Assembly (NCBI GenBank): GCA_016841725.1
Contig: JAENYP010000011.1
Span: forward strand, 78,595 to 142,594
DNA length: 64,000 nucleotides
From: Thermincola carboxydiphila
Lineage (GTDB): Bacteria; Bacillota; Thermincolia; Thermincolales; UBA2595
Direction: 5' to 3'
A program made the position numbers and the translations under genes. Shown here piece after piece: positions 32,653 through 40,990 of this stretch. The notes under the pieces are model-generated. The model saw nothing but the letters and a program-made list of their open reading frames with translations. It searched no databases and was not told the origin of the DNA. The first letter of the stretch is position 1. Each line of letters begins with the position of its first letter.

Positions 32653-33534
32653 TTATAAAATTAAATCAACAAAAGCCTTTTTGTGAGAGGGCAGTACAAT
32701 ATCCTGCCTCATAACTATACAAATATAATCGGGGTCAAAATAACGGTTCAGCGGAATTACAGCCAGATTTCTTTGCTGCAGTGCCGGCAGGTCTTTAACG
32801 ATAGTGGCAAAAGTGATTCCCAGTCCCATTTCACAGTAAAGAGAACTCAGCTCAACATTGGATGACTCCATGATAACCCGGCATTTTAGGTTATGTTCGG
32901 AAAACAGCCTGTCCAATTTTTGGCGATAGCTGAATTCGGCTCCCCGGGGCGGCAATATCAGTGGATAATCGGTAATCTGCCCGGGATTAAACTGTTTTTC
33001 TCTGGTTAAAGGGTGGTCCTTTGATACCAGCAAAACGGCTTCAACCTTCTTCCAGTGTTCACGATAAAATTCTTTTGGCGCCATTGATTCAAGAATGAAT
33101 CCAAAATCAACTTCCCCCTCTTTAAGAAGTTCAATAACGTTTTTCTGGGTGCGATCCAATACAGTTAATTCTACCCAGGGGAAATTATTAGTGTACTTTT
33201 CCAACGGAACAGGCAGTAAGTGATACAGGGTAGTAAACGGGGCAGCTATTTTAAGCTGTCCTTTTTTTATTCCCTTTAGTTCATTTAGATCGTCAATCAA
33301 ATTGTTGTGTTTTTTCAATAACTCTTCTGCAAATAAAAGGAGTCTTTCACCTGAGGTTGTGAGTCTGATTCTGCGTTTTCCGATCCTTTCAAATAATAGA
33401 CAGCCCAATTCCGTTTCTAAAGACTTTACTTGATGAGTAAGGGCAGACTGTGTTTTAAAAACGGTCTCAGCCGCCCTGGTAAAACTGCCGTGTTTAGCCA
33501 CGTGATAGAAGCCTGTAATTTGATTCCAGTCCAT
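32653..33534 (-). CDS. LysR-family transcriptional regulator
   Basis: N-terminal winged HTH (ITGFYHVAKHGSFTRAAETVFKTQSALTHQVKSLETELGCLLFER) and a periplasmic-binding-like effector domain (KGQLKIAAPFTTLYHLLPVPL ... DFGFILESM ... CEMGLGITFATIV). 293 aa, normal length. GGAGGTGAGC precedes the ATG at 33534. It is divergent from the thioesterase gene at 33660 and may control it; the 125-bp gap is AT-rich and could hold its binding site. Confidence 0.92.
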   Translation of the reverse strand: MDWNQITGFYHVAKHGSFTRAAETVFKTQSALTHQVKSLETELGCLLFERIGKRRIRLTTSGERLLLFAEELLKKHNNLIDDLNELKGIKKGQLKIAAPFTTLYHLLPVPLEKYTNNFPWVELTVLDRTQKNVIELLKEGEVDFGFILESMAPKEFYREHWKKVEAVLLVSKDHPLTREKQFNPGQITDYPLILPPRGAEFSYRQKLDRLFSEHNLKCRVIMESSNVELSSLYCEMGLGITFATIVKDLPALQQRNLAVIPLNRYFDPDYICIVMRQDIVLPSHKKAFVDLIL

Positions 33535-33659
33535 CAGCTCACCTCCGGGATTAATTATATATTAAATGTATTCATAAATAAAATGAAATTAATGAATTTG
33601 CTTTATAAATAAGTACTTGGTATATTTAGATTACCATATTAGTAAAAGGGGGCATTAAC

Positions 33660-34082
33660 ATGAAGGTATCTTTAAAGCCGGGTTTGACCTTTGAGTTTGA
33701 ATTCAAAATTACGGAAAACAAAACTGTTCCATATCTCTATCCGGAATCACCCGAATTCCAGGTTATGCCAAAAGTACTGGCGACCGGTTATATGGTGGGA
33801 TTGTTTGAGTGGGCCTGTATCAAAGCAGTGAACCCATTTTTAGACTGGCCCCGGGAGCAAACCGTCGGTACTGATGTTAAACTGAGCCACATTGCTGCCA
33901 CTCCTCCCGGCATGACGGTTACCGTTAAGGGAGCACTTGATGAAGTCAGCGGTAAAAAACTCGTGTTTTCATTAACCGGTCATGATGGAATGGACTTGAT
34001 TTCTCAGGGCACCCATGAGAGGTATATTATAAATGCTGCCAGGTTCAATGAGAGAGCAAAGGCGAAATCAGAAATGATGTGA
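33660..34082 (+). CDS. Hotdog-fold thioesterase, FlK-like
   Basis: 140 residues with the layout of fluoroacetyl-CoA-thioesterase-like hotdog proteins: a Thr-rich start (ITENKTVPYLYPESPEFQVMPKVLATGYMVGLFEWACIKA), VGTDVKLSHIAATPPGMTVTVKGAL, and GKKLVFSLTGHDGMDLISQGTHERYII. The E in LFEWA and the H in SHIAATP correspond to catalytic positions of the family. Hydrolyses a small acyl-CoA; the identity is unknown. Divergent to the LysR gene. Confidence 0.85.
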   Translation: MKVSLKPGLTFEFEFKITENKTVPYLYPESPEFQVMPKVLATGYMVGLFEWACIKAVNPFLDWPREQTVGTDVKLSHIAATPPGMTVTVKGALDEVSGKKLVFSLTGHDGMDLISQGTHERYIINAARFNERAKAKSEMM

Positions 34083-34112
34083 TAATTACTTTGAAAAAGA
34101 GGACTTTAGCGC

Positions 34113-34137
34113 AAAAAAAGAGAGCCGTTAAGCTCCC
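34113..34137 (-). terminator. Terminator of the 34.1-34.4 kb minus-strand gene
   Basis: GAGAGC (34120-34125) and GCTCCC (34132-34137), one wobble pair; on the minus strand it is followed by seven T. The stem includes the stop codon of the gene. Confidence 0.65.
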
Positions 34138-34427
34138 AGCAATTCATTATATCTTTTTAAGCCCTTGTCAGTTAAGCTGCAACTGCATCCCTTCCGATTT
34201 AAATATTCGAGTCTAACTAAATTATCGATTGACATTCCAAAACCAAGTTGGCCATTACACGGTTTTTCCTTTACATAAACATCTTTGTAGCTAATCCATA
34301 CCTGCAATTTGATTGAGGTTCTCACATCCCTGTTTGCATCAGCTTCAGCCGTTGCGTTAATTGATGCTTTGGCTAGTGACTTAAAAACGTCCATGTCCCA
34401 ATTGTTTGTAAATTCGTTGTTGTACAA
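34128..34427 (-). CDS. Hypothetical 99-aa protein
   Basis: Not recognised. Asn-rich start (MYNNEFTNNWDMDVFKSLAKASINATAEADANRD), a strand-like middle (TSIKLQVWISYKDVYVKEKP), and an end LVRLEYLNRKGCSCSLTDKGLKRYNELLGA that looks like a winged-helix wing and helix. Two Cys (CSC) sit near the end. Preceded by a good Shine-Dalgarno (GGAAGGAGATG). Its own terminator follows. May be a small regulator. Confidence 0.55.
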   Translation of the reverse strand: MYNNEFTNNWDMDVFKSLAKASINATAEADANRDVRTSIKLQVWISYKDVYVKEKPCNGQLGFGMSIDNLVRLEYLNRKGCSCSLTDKGLKRYNELLGA

Positions 34428-34536
34428 AATGACATCTCCTTCCTTATAATAGTTAATTCAACTAAAAAAAGTTATCTCCTGCTTTTTGAGACAACTGTTC
34501 AAATTTCGTAAGTACTCTGTGGTATTGTCCGGACTT

Positions 34537-34657
34537 ATGGGTGCCGTTAGGTGTCGGGCAATGAATGACATGACCCAGGAGGAATTGGCTGAGAAGGTGG
34601 GGGGTAACACGGCAGACTGTAATTGCTCTGGAAAAAGGTAAATATAACCCGATTTAG
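34537..34657 (+). pseudogene. Frameshifted small HTH regulator
   Basis: From ATG 34537 the frame reads RAMNDMTQEELAEKVG and then fails; shifting frame at the G-run (34599-34604) restores VTRQTVIALEKGKYNP, exactly the recognition-helix part of YgzD-type Cro/CI regulators. A further frameshift or stop at 34655 follows. It is a decayed gene; nothing else is seen in the 362-bp gap 34428-34789. Confidence 0.75.
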
Positions 34658-34789
34658 AGTCTCCGGATGTAGCAGTTTTTAGGACCAGATAGTCACCTGG
34701 GGAGAACTTATTAAATATTTCACATTGCAGGTTTTTTAAATTTTAAAAAGAAATAAAGAGGAAAAGATTCGCGAAGGGGGTTTAGTATA

Positions 34790-35557
34790 TTGGGATATGA
34801 AACCATAAGACTGGATAGCAGGGATGGAACGGCAATCTTAACCTTAAATCGCCCGGATAAGCTTAATTCGGTGACCATGACCATGAGGGCGGAAATCATT
34901 AAAGCACTTGGAGAACTTGAAGCAGATGAAAATGTCAGAGTAGTTGTTGTTACCGGGGAAGGTCGGGCCTTCTGTGCCGGGGCTGATGTAAATGAATTTG
35001 CTGAGGGGGCAAAAAACCCGGAACTGCAGGACACCATTAATTGCAAGCTGCTGGAGATGGCCAGGGTATTTTACGAGTTTGAGAAACCCGTTATTGGGGC
35101 AATCAATGGGGCAGCTGCAGGAGACGGGGCCCAATGGGCACTGGCCTTTGATCTAAATGTAGCTTCCGAGAAGGCTAAATTCGCCTGGCCGGCCACTTAC
35201 CTGGGTATACTCTGACCCTACGGGATTATCCGACTTCCGGCGGAAGTCGGGCGTTTCAGGGCTAAAGAGGTTCTGATGACCAGGAAGTTTGTAAGCGCCG
35301 AAGAGGCTGTCCAGTGGGGATTTGTAACAAAGGTTGTCCCACCGGAAAAACTAATGGAAGCGACACTGGAACTGGCTGATGAGATAAAACAGATGCCGCC
35401 CCTGGCTATAAAGGCAGTTAAAAAAGCCGTTAACAGGGGGATGGAGGGTTATGATTTTGCCAAATCTGTTCTCGTGAGTCTGCAGGATACAGAAGATGCC
35501 ATCGAAGGGACGACAGCTTTTCTGGAAAAGAGAAAACCGGTATTTAAAGGCAGATAA
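34790..35557 (+). CDS. Enoyl-CoA hydratase/isomerase with one in-frame TGA
   Basis: A crotonase-fold protein of 255 codons, start TTG 34790 after AAGGGGG. N-part: ILTLNRPDKLNSVT, VVVVTGEGRAFCAGADVNEF (first oxyanion-hole segment) and VIGAINGAAAGDGAQWALAFDL. Codon 142 (35213-35215) is TGA, in the loop that usually reads LGLxPGxGG. The frame continues without gap as PYGIIRLPAEVGRFRAKEVLMTRKFVSAEEAVQWGFVTKVVPP and ends in a normal FLEKRKP tail. Either a nonsense mutation or a selenocysteine codon: a perfect 9-bp hairpin (35230-35250) sits where a SECIS would. The Glu usually found in the PE motif before the loop is Ala here. Confidence 0.8.
35213..35250 (+). promoter_or_regulatory. Possible SECIS-like hairpin after the enoyl-CoA hydratase TGA
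   Basis: CCGACTTCC (35230-35238), loop GGC, GGAAGTCGG (35242-35250). The loop begins 23 nt after the TGA, within the range usual for bacterial SECIS elements, and starts with G. The triloop is short and the stem also encodes the family-typical RLPAEVG, so chance is possible. Confidence 0.4.
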
Positions 35558-35632
35558 GGCAAAATATTGTTTAAATACAGCTTTTTACGGCTACCCTATA
35601 GATAATAATTATTAGCAATCGGGGTGTTAGCA

Positions 35633-36505
35633 GTGAATGAAGCAGCCAAAAAACTTATACCGGTCTCTCAAATGAGCAGTTGCTGAGGTCCGGATAATGA
35701 TGCTGGTCAGCATCGAAGGGAACCCGGCGGGGTAAGCACCGAAAATTGCCAGGTCTGTGGCGGTAAACTGGAGTATCTTGAAAAAGGCAGGTATTGTTCC
35801 TGTTTTCGTTGTGGCACCACTGATTATGCAAATATCAGCTGTTGCAACGGACATTACATTTGCGATACCTGTCACGGTAAAGATGTTTTCGATACTATAA
35901 GGGACTATGTGGTGAATACGGACTTATCCAATCCCTTTGAGATATCTGAGACACTTATGGGATATGCCGATGAAGTACCCATGCTGGGTTGCGAAAATGC
36001 CTGGATTGCTGCAGGGGCTTTGATGTCAGCCATCAAAAATGAAGGTACAACAAATGTAACAAATGACGAGATAGATGAAGTACTTATCCGGACGAAAAAT
36101 CAGGCCATTGGCGGATACTGCGGCCTGACAGGTGTTTGTGGGATTGCTCCGGCAATTGGAGCCTGTTTTAGTGTTATTCTGGGTGCAGCATGCCCTAAAG
36201 ATCGGGAAACGGCTGTAACCATGAAGGTTGTCGGCAGGATAGTTAACGTAATTGCCGGCGAAACCGGCCCCTGCTGCTGTAAAAACTTTGTAAGGAAATC
36301 ACTATTTGAGGCCGTTAGGTTGGTAAAACAATACCTGAATGTAAACCTGCCGCTTCCGGATGATGCCATAGTCTGCAGCCACGCTGTAAGACACCCCCAT
36401 GGGTGCAGAACGGAGAAATGTTCTTATTTTCAAGAGGGAACCCACCAACCCCGGGAGGGGGAAATTCAACCTCCGGCTGAGTCCGGCACTGAGTGTAAAA
36501 CCTGA
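35633..36505 (+). CDS. Selenocysteine-containing DUF5714-type Cys-rich protein
   Basis: GTG 35633 (after GGGGTG) opens a 290-residue frame with one internal TGA at codon 18 in the context SSC-U-GPDN, i.e. a Cys-Sec pair. Downstream the frame is unbroken: CQVCGG, YCSCFRCG and CCNGHYICDTCHG form a metal-binding Cys/His module. Then comes the DUF5714 core: LGCENAWIAAGALMSAIKN, GGYCGLTGVCGIAPAIGACFSVILGAACP, and GETGPCCCKNFVRKSLFEAV. A GTG at 35909 would omit the Cys-rich module and is not a convincing start. A SECIS with the fdhF-type GGUC loop follows the TGA at the fdhF distance. Function unknown; Cys-Sec pairs are usually redox-active or metal-binding. Confidence 0.85.
35684..35714 (+). promoter_or_regulatory. 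Bacterial SECIS element following the DUF5714 UGA
   Basis: UGA at 35684-35686; stem GATGCT (35699-35704) and AGCATC (35709-35714) closing loop GGTC (35705-35708). The loop sequence and its distance of 18 nt from the UGA are the same as in E. coli fdhF as I remember it. This supports SelB-dependent decoding. Confidence 0.85.
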
Positions 36506-36558
36506 AGTTAATATTTAAGCCTGTTTAGGATAAACAGGTACAAACAATAAGCTGAGAG

Positions 36559-36587
36559 TACCGGGGTAATTCCCGGTATTCTTTTTT
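36559..36587 (+). terminator. Terminator after the DUF5714 gene
   Basis: TACCGGG (36559-36565) and CCCGGTA (36572-36578), followed by TTCTTTTTT. Confidence 0.85.
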
Positions 36588-36730
36588 CCCGGAACCTTCC
36601 ATCATTAATATTGGAAGGAATCTGCGTGAATTAGTTGAAGTATTTCATATGTTAATATATTTTGTTAATATATTTTTTGCCGTGATTGAGAAAAACCTTT
36701 AAATACATGACAGGACAGGAGGCAGGCCGA

Positions 36731-37456
36731 ATGAAGGAGATGACCACAGATAAGTCCCGCTCAACAAAGTTCCTTGCCTTATATAACAAGCTGGATAGTT
36801 TCATGAAAGAAAGGCTGGGCCGTGATGATGGATTCAGCCATACCAGAATGATTAATGAGATAGCCAGAAGGGACATCCTGTTCCGGAGGCATGAGAGTGA
36901 ACTTAAATCCCTGGCAAGGTTAAGGAATGCTATTGTTCATAACCGGTATCCCGATCAGACCGATACCATCGCTGAGCCTCATGAGTATGTAGTCAGCAGG
37001 TATGAACAAATAATTGACCAGCTCTTTAATCCCCCTAAGGCTCTATCCATAGCCATAACGAGGAAAGAAATTTACACCACTACCCTGGATGCCAATGCAA
37101 TTCAGGTAATGAGAACAATGAATAATAACAGATATACCCATGTCCCGGTGCTGGAAGATGATAAAATGATTGGGGTTTTTAGTGAAAATACGGTATTTTC
37201 ATATATAGCTGAAAACAGAGTTATTGAAGACCAGGCCAGGATAGGGGATTTTATTGATTTTATTCCAATGGGGAAACATAAGGGGGAACACTTTATATTC
37301 ATTGACAGAGACACTCTGGTCTGTGATGTTGAGCAAATGTTCCGCTGTGAACTGGAAGGCCACCGGCGGCTGGCAGTGGTGTATATCACGGAAAACGGCA
37401 GAGAGGGCGAAGAACTCCTGGGCATGATTACCCCATGGGACATTGCAGGAGTGTGA
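36731..37456 (+). CDS. CBS-pair protein with HEPN-like N-terminal domain
   Basis: ATG 36731 lies 8 nt after GGAGG; the longer frame to 36686 has no ribosome-binding site. Residues 1-95 are helical with LARLRNAIVHNRYPD, containing an R-N-x3-H motif as in HEPN-type RNases and nucleotidyltransferase partners. The C-terminal part is a CBS pair: ALSIAITRKEIYTTTLDANAIQVMRTMNNNRYTHVPVLEDDKMIGVFSENTVF and DRDTLVCDVEQMF ... ELLGMITPWDIAG. CBS pairs bind adenylate nucleotides, so the helical domain may be nucleotide-gated. The role is inferred. Confidence 0.75.
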   Translation: MKEMTTDKSRSTKFLALYNKLDSFMKERLGRDDGFSHTRMINEIARRDILFRRHESELKSLARLRNAIVHNRYPDQTDTIAEPHEYVVSRYEQIIDQLFNPPKALSIAITRKEIYTTTLDANAIQVMRTMNNNRYTHVPVLEDDKMIGVFSENTVFSYIAENRVIEDQARIGDFIDFIPMGKHKGEHFIFIDRDTLVCDVEQMFRCELEGHRRLAVVYITENGREGEELLGMITPWDIAGV

Positions 37457-37495
37457 AATAATATACCAGAGCAAGAACGGGAAGGAGTGTTTTGC

Positions 37496-38032
37496 ATGCT
37501 TGAATTGCTGATGAAGAGAAGGAGCATCCGGAAATATAAGCCTGCCGCTGTTGAACAGGAGAAGATTGATAAATTGGTGCGGGCAGGGCTTTTATCACCG
37601 TCCTCCAGACGAGTTAACCCCTGGGAGTTTATTGTGGTTACAGACAAGGATATACTTACAAAACTGTCAACCGCCAAGGAACACGGTTCCGGCTTTTTAA
37701 AGGGCGCCCCACTGGCAATTGTTGTGCTTGCAGATGAGTCCAAAAGCGATGTCTGGGTAGAGGATACATCTATTGCCTCTATCATCATCCAGTTGGCAGC
37801 AGAGGATATGGGGTTGGGCTCCTGCTGGATTCAAATCAGGAAACGGATGCACAGCAAAGGCAAAACTTCAGAGGAGTATGTCAGGGAGCTGCTGGATATA
37901 CCGGGAAATTATAAAGCTGCATCTGTAATAGCTATTGGATACCCCGAAGAAAAACGGGAACCACAAAACGAAGATGAACTCATGTTTGAAAAGGTTTTTG
38001 TCAATAAGTATGGCAAAAGTTACCGGAAATAG
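37496..38032 (+). CDS. Nitroreductase-family FMN enzyme
   Basis: Flavin-dependent NAD(P)H oxidoreductase of the nitroreductase fold. LMKRRSIRKYKPAAVEQEKIDKLVRAGLLSPSSRRVNPWEFIVVTD is the FMN-phosphate region; GAPLAIVVLAD, SIASIIIQLAAEDMGLGSCWIQ and ASVIAIGYPEEKR complete the fold. 178 aa. ATG 37496 is about 10 nt after GGAG; the in-frame GTG at 37487 touches the Shine-Dalgarno. Followed 10 nt later by csoR; possibly co-transcribed and active in metal or quinone stress. Confidence 0.9.
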   Translation: MLELLMKRRSIRKYKPAAVEQEKIDKLVRAGLLSPSSRRVNPWEFIVVTDKDILTKLSTAKEHGSGFLKGAPLAIVVLADESKSDVWVEDTSIASIIIQLAAEDMGLGSCWIQIRKRMHSKGKTSEEYVRELLDIPGNYKAASVIAIGYPEEKREPQNEDELMFEKVFVNKYGKSYRK

Positions 38033-38042
38033 GGGTGTGCTC

Positions 38043-38315
38043 ATGGATAGACCGGATAAGTATAAAAAAGACCTGTTGACAGGGTTGAAGACAATTGAGG
38101 GACAGGTCCGCGGGATAGCTAAAATGGTTGAAGAAGACCGCTACTGTGTGGACCTGCTGGTCCAGCTGGCGGCAGTCAAGGCAAGAATTAATAAGCTGGG
38201 ACTATCGGTAATTGAATCACATACCAGGGGCTGTGTCTCCATGGCAATCATGCAGGGTAAGGGAGACGAACAGATTGAGGAGCTTGTTGAGGTGATTTCA
38301 AAATTCATGAAGTAA
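38043..38315 (+). CDS. csoR: CsoR-type copper-sensing repressor
   Basis: 90-residue all-helical DUF156 protein: LKTIEGQVRGIAKMVEEDRYCVDLLVQLAAVKARINKLGLSVIESHTRGCVSMAI. The C-H-C Cu(I) ligand set is present: C in RYCVDLL, H in ESHTRGC and C in RGCV. When copper binds, CsoR leaves its operator. An ATACC...GGTAT GC-rich palindrome lies 66 bp downstream (38381-38408), over the copA promoter start. ATG 38043. Confidence 0.92.
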   Translation: MDRPDKYKKDLLTGLKTIEGQVRGIAKMVEEDRYCVDLLVQLAAVKARINKLGLSVIESHTRGCVSMAIMQGKGDEQIEELVEVISKFMK

Positions 38316-38345
38316 GAGGAATTCATGAATTAAGAAGATTCTGGG

Positions 38346-38408
38346 TTGACAAATTTATTAAAGGGGTTTATCATGGACTCATACCACCCCCCGGGGGTGG
38401 GGTGGTAT
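38346..38408 (+). promoter_or_regulatory. copA promoter with CsoR operator
   Basis: TTGACA (38346-38351), 17-nt spacer, TATCAT (38369-38374). ATACCACCCC (38381-38390) and GGGGTGGTAT (38399-38408) are perfect arms of the GC-rich, ATACC-ended palindrome typical of CsoR sites, covering the transcription start. Confidence 0.8.
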
Positions 38409-38426
38409 GAAGGGGCGGCCGGTTAG

Positions 38427-40700
38427 CTGATTACTAAGGCCATTGCAGAAATCCGCGGAGTTACCGGAGTTATGGTAAACCTGGCAGCTCAGAGTGCCAG
38501 CATCCAGGTTAATCCTGGATTGTTCAGGAAGCCTGACCTGAAGGAAGCTGTGGAAGCTCTTGGCTACAGTGTGGAGGAGCGTACTGACAGCGTCACAGAA
38601 CTTGACCGGGAACGTGAAGCCAGGGAAAGGGAGATCAGGAATCAAAAGAGGAATATGTGGCTCACATGGCCTCTTGGCCTAGTGGCAATGGTTGGTACTA
38701 TGCGGGAAATGTGGATCTTTGACAGGTTCATACCGGAATGGCTGGGTAACAATTATACATAATGGCTGCTGACAACTCCGGTGGTGGTATTTGGGGGTTG
38801 GCAGTTTTTTGTGAAGAGCTGGCGAGGCCTGAAACGCGGAACAACAGATATGAATCTCCTGCATGCAACCGGTATTGGGGCATCATATCTGATAGCTGTA
38901 ATTAATACATTGTGGCCTGATGCAGGTTTTGGGGGGCCTAAAGCAACATTTTATGAATCTGCTGCCCTGCTGACAGCATTTATTGTGCTGGGGCGTTACC
39001 TGGAAGCGCTGACAAAGGGCCGGACCTGGGAGGCCATCAGAAAGTTGATGAGCTTACAGGCCAGAACAGCGCGCATCATCAGAGATGGTAATGAAATGGA
39101 AGTTCTGCTGGAGGAAGTCCGGACCGGAGACCTGGTTATGGTAAGACCGGGTGAAAACATCCCCGTGGACGGTAAAGTAAGCAAAGGATACTCGGCGGTG
39201 GATGAATCCATGATTACCGGTGAGAGTATCCCGATAGAGAAAAGAGCGGGTGATGATGTTATTGGCGGCACTATCAACAAGACTGGTGCTTTTACTTTTG
39301 AAGCCACCAAGGTAGGGAAAGATACCACCCTGGCCCAGATTATCAAACTGGTTGAAGATGCCCATGGCTCTAAGGCCCCTATCCAGAAAATTGCCGATGT
39401 TGTTGCCGGACACTTTATTCTGGGAGTCCACCTCCTAAGTCTGTTGGTATTTGGTTTATGGTTCTTTACCGGTTACACCCGGTGGTTTACACCTGACAGT
39501 ACTTTTCTGCTCTCAACTACGACAATAGGTAGTATTGGCGTCTTTGGATTTTCAATGCTTCTCAGCCTGACAGTTTTGGTTATCTCCTGCCCGTGTGCTG
39601 TTGGACTGGCTGCGCCCAGTGCAATTATGGCAGGCTCCGGTAAGGGTGCCGAGAATGGTATCCTGTTTAAGGGAGTTGAAGCAATGGAGGTAACCTCCAG
39701 ACTTAAAGCCGTCGTTTTTGATAAGACCGGGACCCTGACCAGGGGTGAGCCTTCAGTGACAGATGTGATACCTGTCGGTGCGGTATCAGGGGATGACCTG
39801 TTACGCTTTGCAGCCGGGGCTGAAAAGGATTCTGAGCATCACCTGGGGGAAGCGATAGTAAAGGGGGCTGAGCAAAAAGGCCTCGCTGTCGGAGCTGCTG
39901 ATAGTTTCAATGCAATTCCGGGGCACGGCATAGAAGCAGTTTTCGGTGGTAAGAAGATTCTCCTGGGAAACCGGAGGCTCATGAAGCAGCAAAACATTGT
40001 TTTCGATGCTTATGTTGAAATGGTGGCAGACCTTGAGAGGTCAGGAAAAACTGTGATGTTCATGGGCATTGACGGACAGCCCGGGGGCTTGATTGCAGTA
40101 GCTGATACCCTTAAGGAAAGCTCTGTGGCAGCCGTCAGGCATTTACGGGAGATGGGCATAAAAGTCGCCATGATTACGGGTGACAACAGGCGAACTGCGG
40201 AAGCTATGGCGAAGCAGGCGGGAATTGACCACGTGTTGGCTGAAGTGCTGCCCGAAGACAAGGCCAACGAAGTGACCAGGCTCCAAAATGAAGGCATTAA
40301 GGTTGCCATGGTGGGTGACGGAATCAATGATGCTCCTGCCCTGGCAAAGGCCGATGTCGGGATTGCCATTGGGAGCGGGACAGATGTGGCCAAGGAAACG
40401 GGAGATATAATCCTGATAAAAGGTGACCTGCGGGATGTTGTTTCAGCAATTGAAATCAGCCGGGCTACCATGATAAAGGTGAGGCAGAACCTCTTCTGGG
40501 CTTTTGGGTATAATTCGCCGGGCATTCCCATTGCGGCAGGACTACTCTATCCTTTAACAGGGTGGATTGTCAGTCCGCAGCTGGCAGCTCTGTTTATGGC
40601 GCTAAGCTCAATCTCAGTAACTGTAAATACCTTAATGCTTAAGGGTTTTGTACCATCCTTAAAGAGGGAGCAGTTTAAATTAGAAGAGGGAGCAGTTTAA
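38427..40700 (+). pseudogene. copA: Cu+-exporting P-type ATPase, damaged at the 5' end
   Basis: The frame carries the second half of an HMA domain (ITKAIAEIRGVTGVMVNLAAQSASIQVNPG), the first transmembrane helix, then TAA at 38760-38762. After it the same frame continues through the transport core: [16 protein letters not shown] (actuator TGES), [14 protein letters not shown] (Cu-binding CPC), [13 protein letters not shown] (phosphorylated Asp), SEHHLGEAI (HP motif region), [28 protein letters not shown], and [13 protein letters not shown]. The HMA half with the CxxC is missing: only 18 bp separate the CsoR operator from the remaining HMA, and no start codon better than CTG 38427 or ATG 38472 exists. 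Restart at 38781 would lack helices 1-2. Probably inactive. Confidence 0.75.
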
Positions 40701-40704
40701 ATTA
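40663..40704 (+). repeat. 22-bp tandem duplication at the copA stop
   Basis: AGAGGGAGCAGTTTAAATTA occurs at 40663-40682 and 40685-40704, duplicating the C-terminal codons of copA past its stop. Confidence 0.85.
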
Positions 40705-40731
40705 AAGGAAGTTTATGAAAGGGGAATAACT

Positions 40732-40944
40732 GTGAGTTCGATAACAGAAAGAAGGCTGGCGGTTGTTAGCGCCTTGTGGTATACCGGGTTGTCGACAGCT
40801 CTGGCGCTGGGTTTTTATCTGGCTGCCGGCGGAGGAAGGTATGATATGGTTGCCAGATTTGGTGGAGTTATATGGGTATTTATCCTGGCTATGATTATTA
40901 CCATGCCGGTAATCATTCCCTTGGTTAAAAAGAAATATCAATAA
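40732..40944 (+). CDS. Small two-helix membrane protein in the copper cluster
   Basis: 70 residues from GTG 40732, after GAAAGGGG. Two hydrophobic helices (ALWYTGLSTALALGFYLAAGG and GGVIWVFILAMIITMPVIIPLV) with charged ends. Not recognised as a named family. Sits between copA and the His-rich HMA protein, so a role in copper handling is possible. Confidence 0.65.
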   Translation: MSSITERRLAVVSALWYTGLSTALALGFYLAAGGGRYDMVARFGGVIWVFILAMIITMPVIIPLVKKKYQ

Positions 40945-40990
40945 TGAAGAACAAGAAACACCAATAATGAAGGAATAAAAAGGGGGTTAA

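Noticed and set aside
38424..38762. In-frame TAG and TAA in copA as recoded codons (e.g. pyrrolysine)
   Set aside because: TAA is not known to be recoded in bacteria of this type, the TAG lies before the true coding part, and the CxxC segment is missing, so decay explains it.
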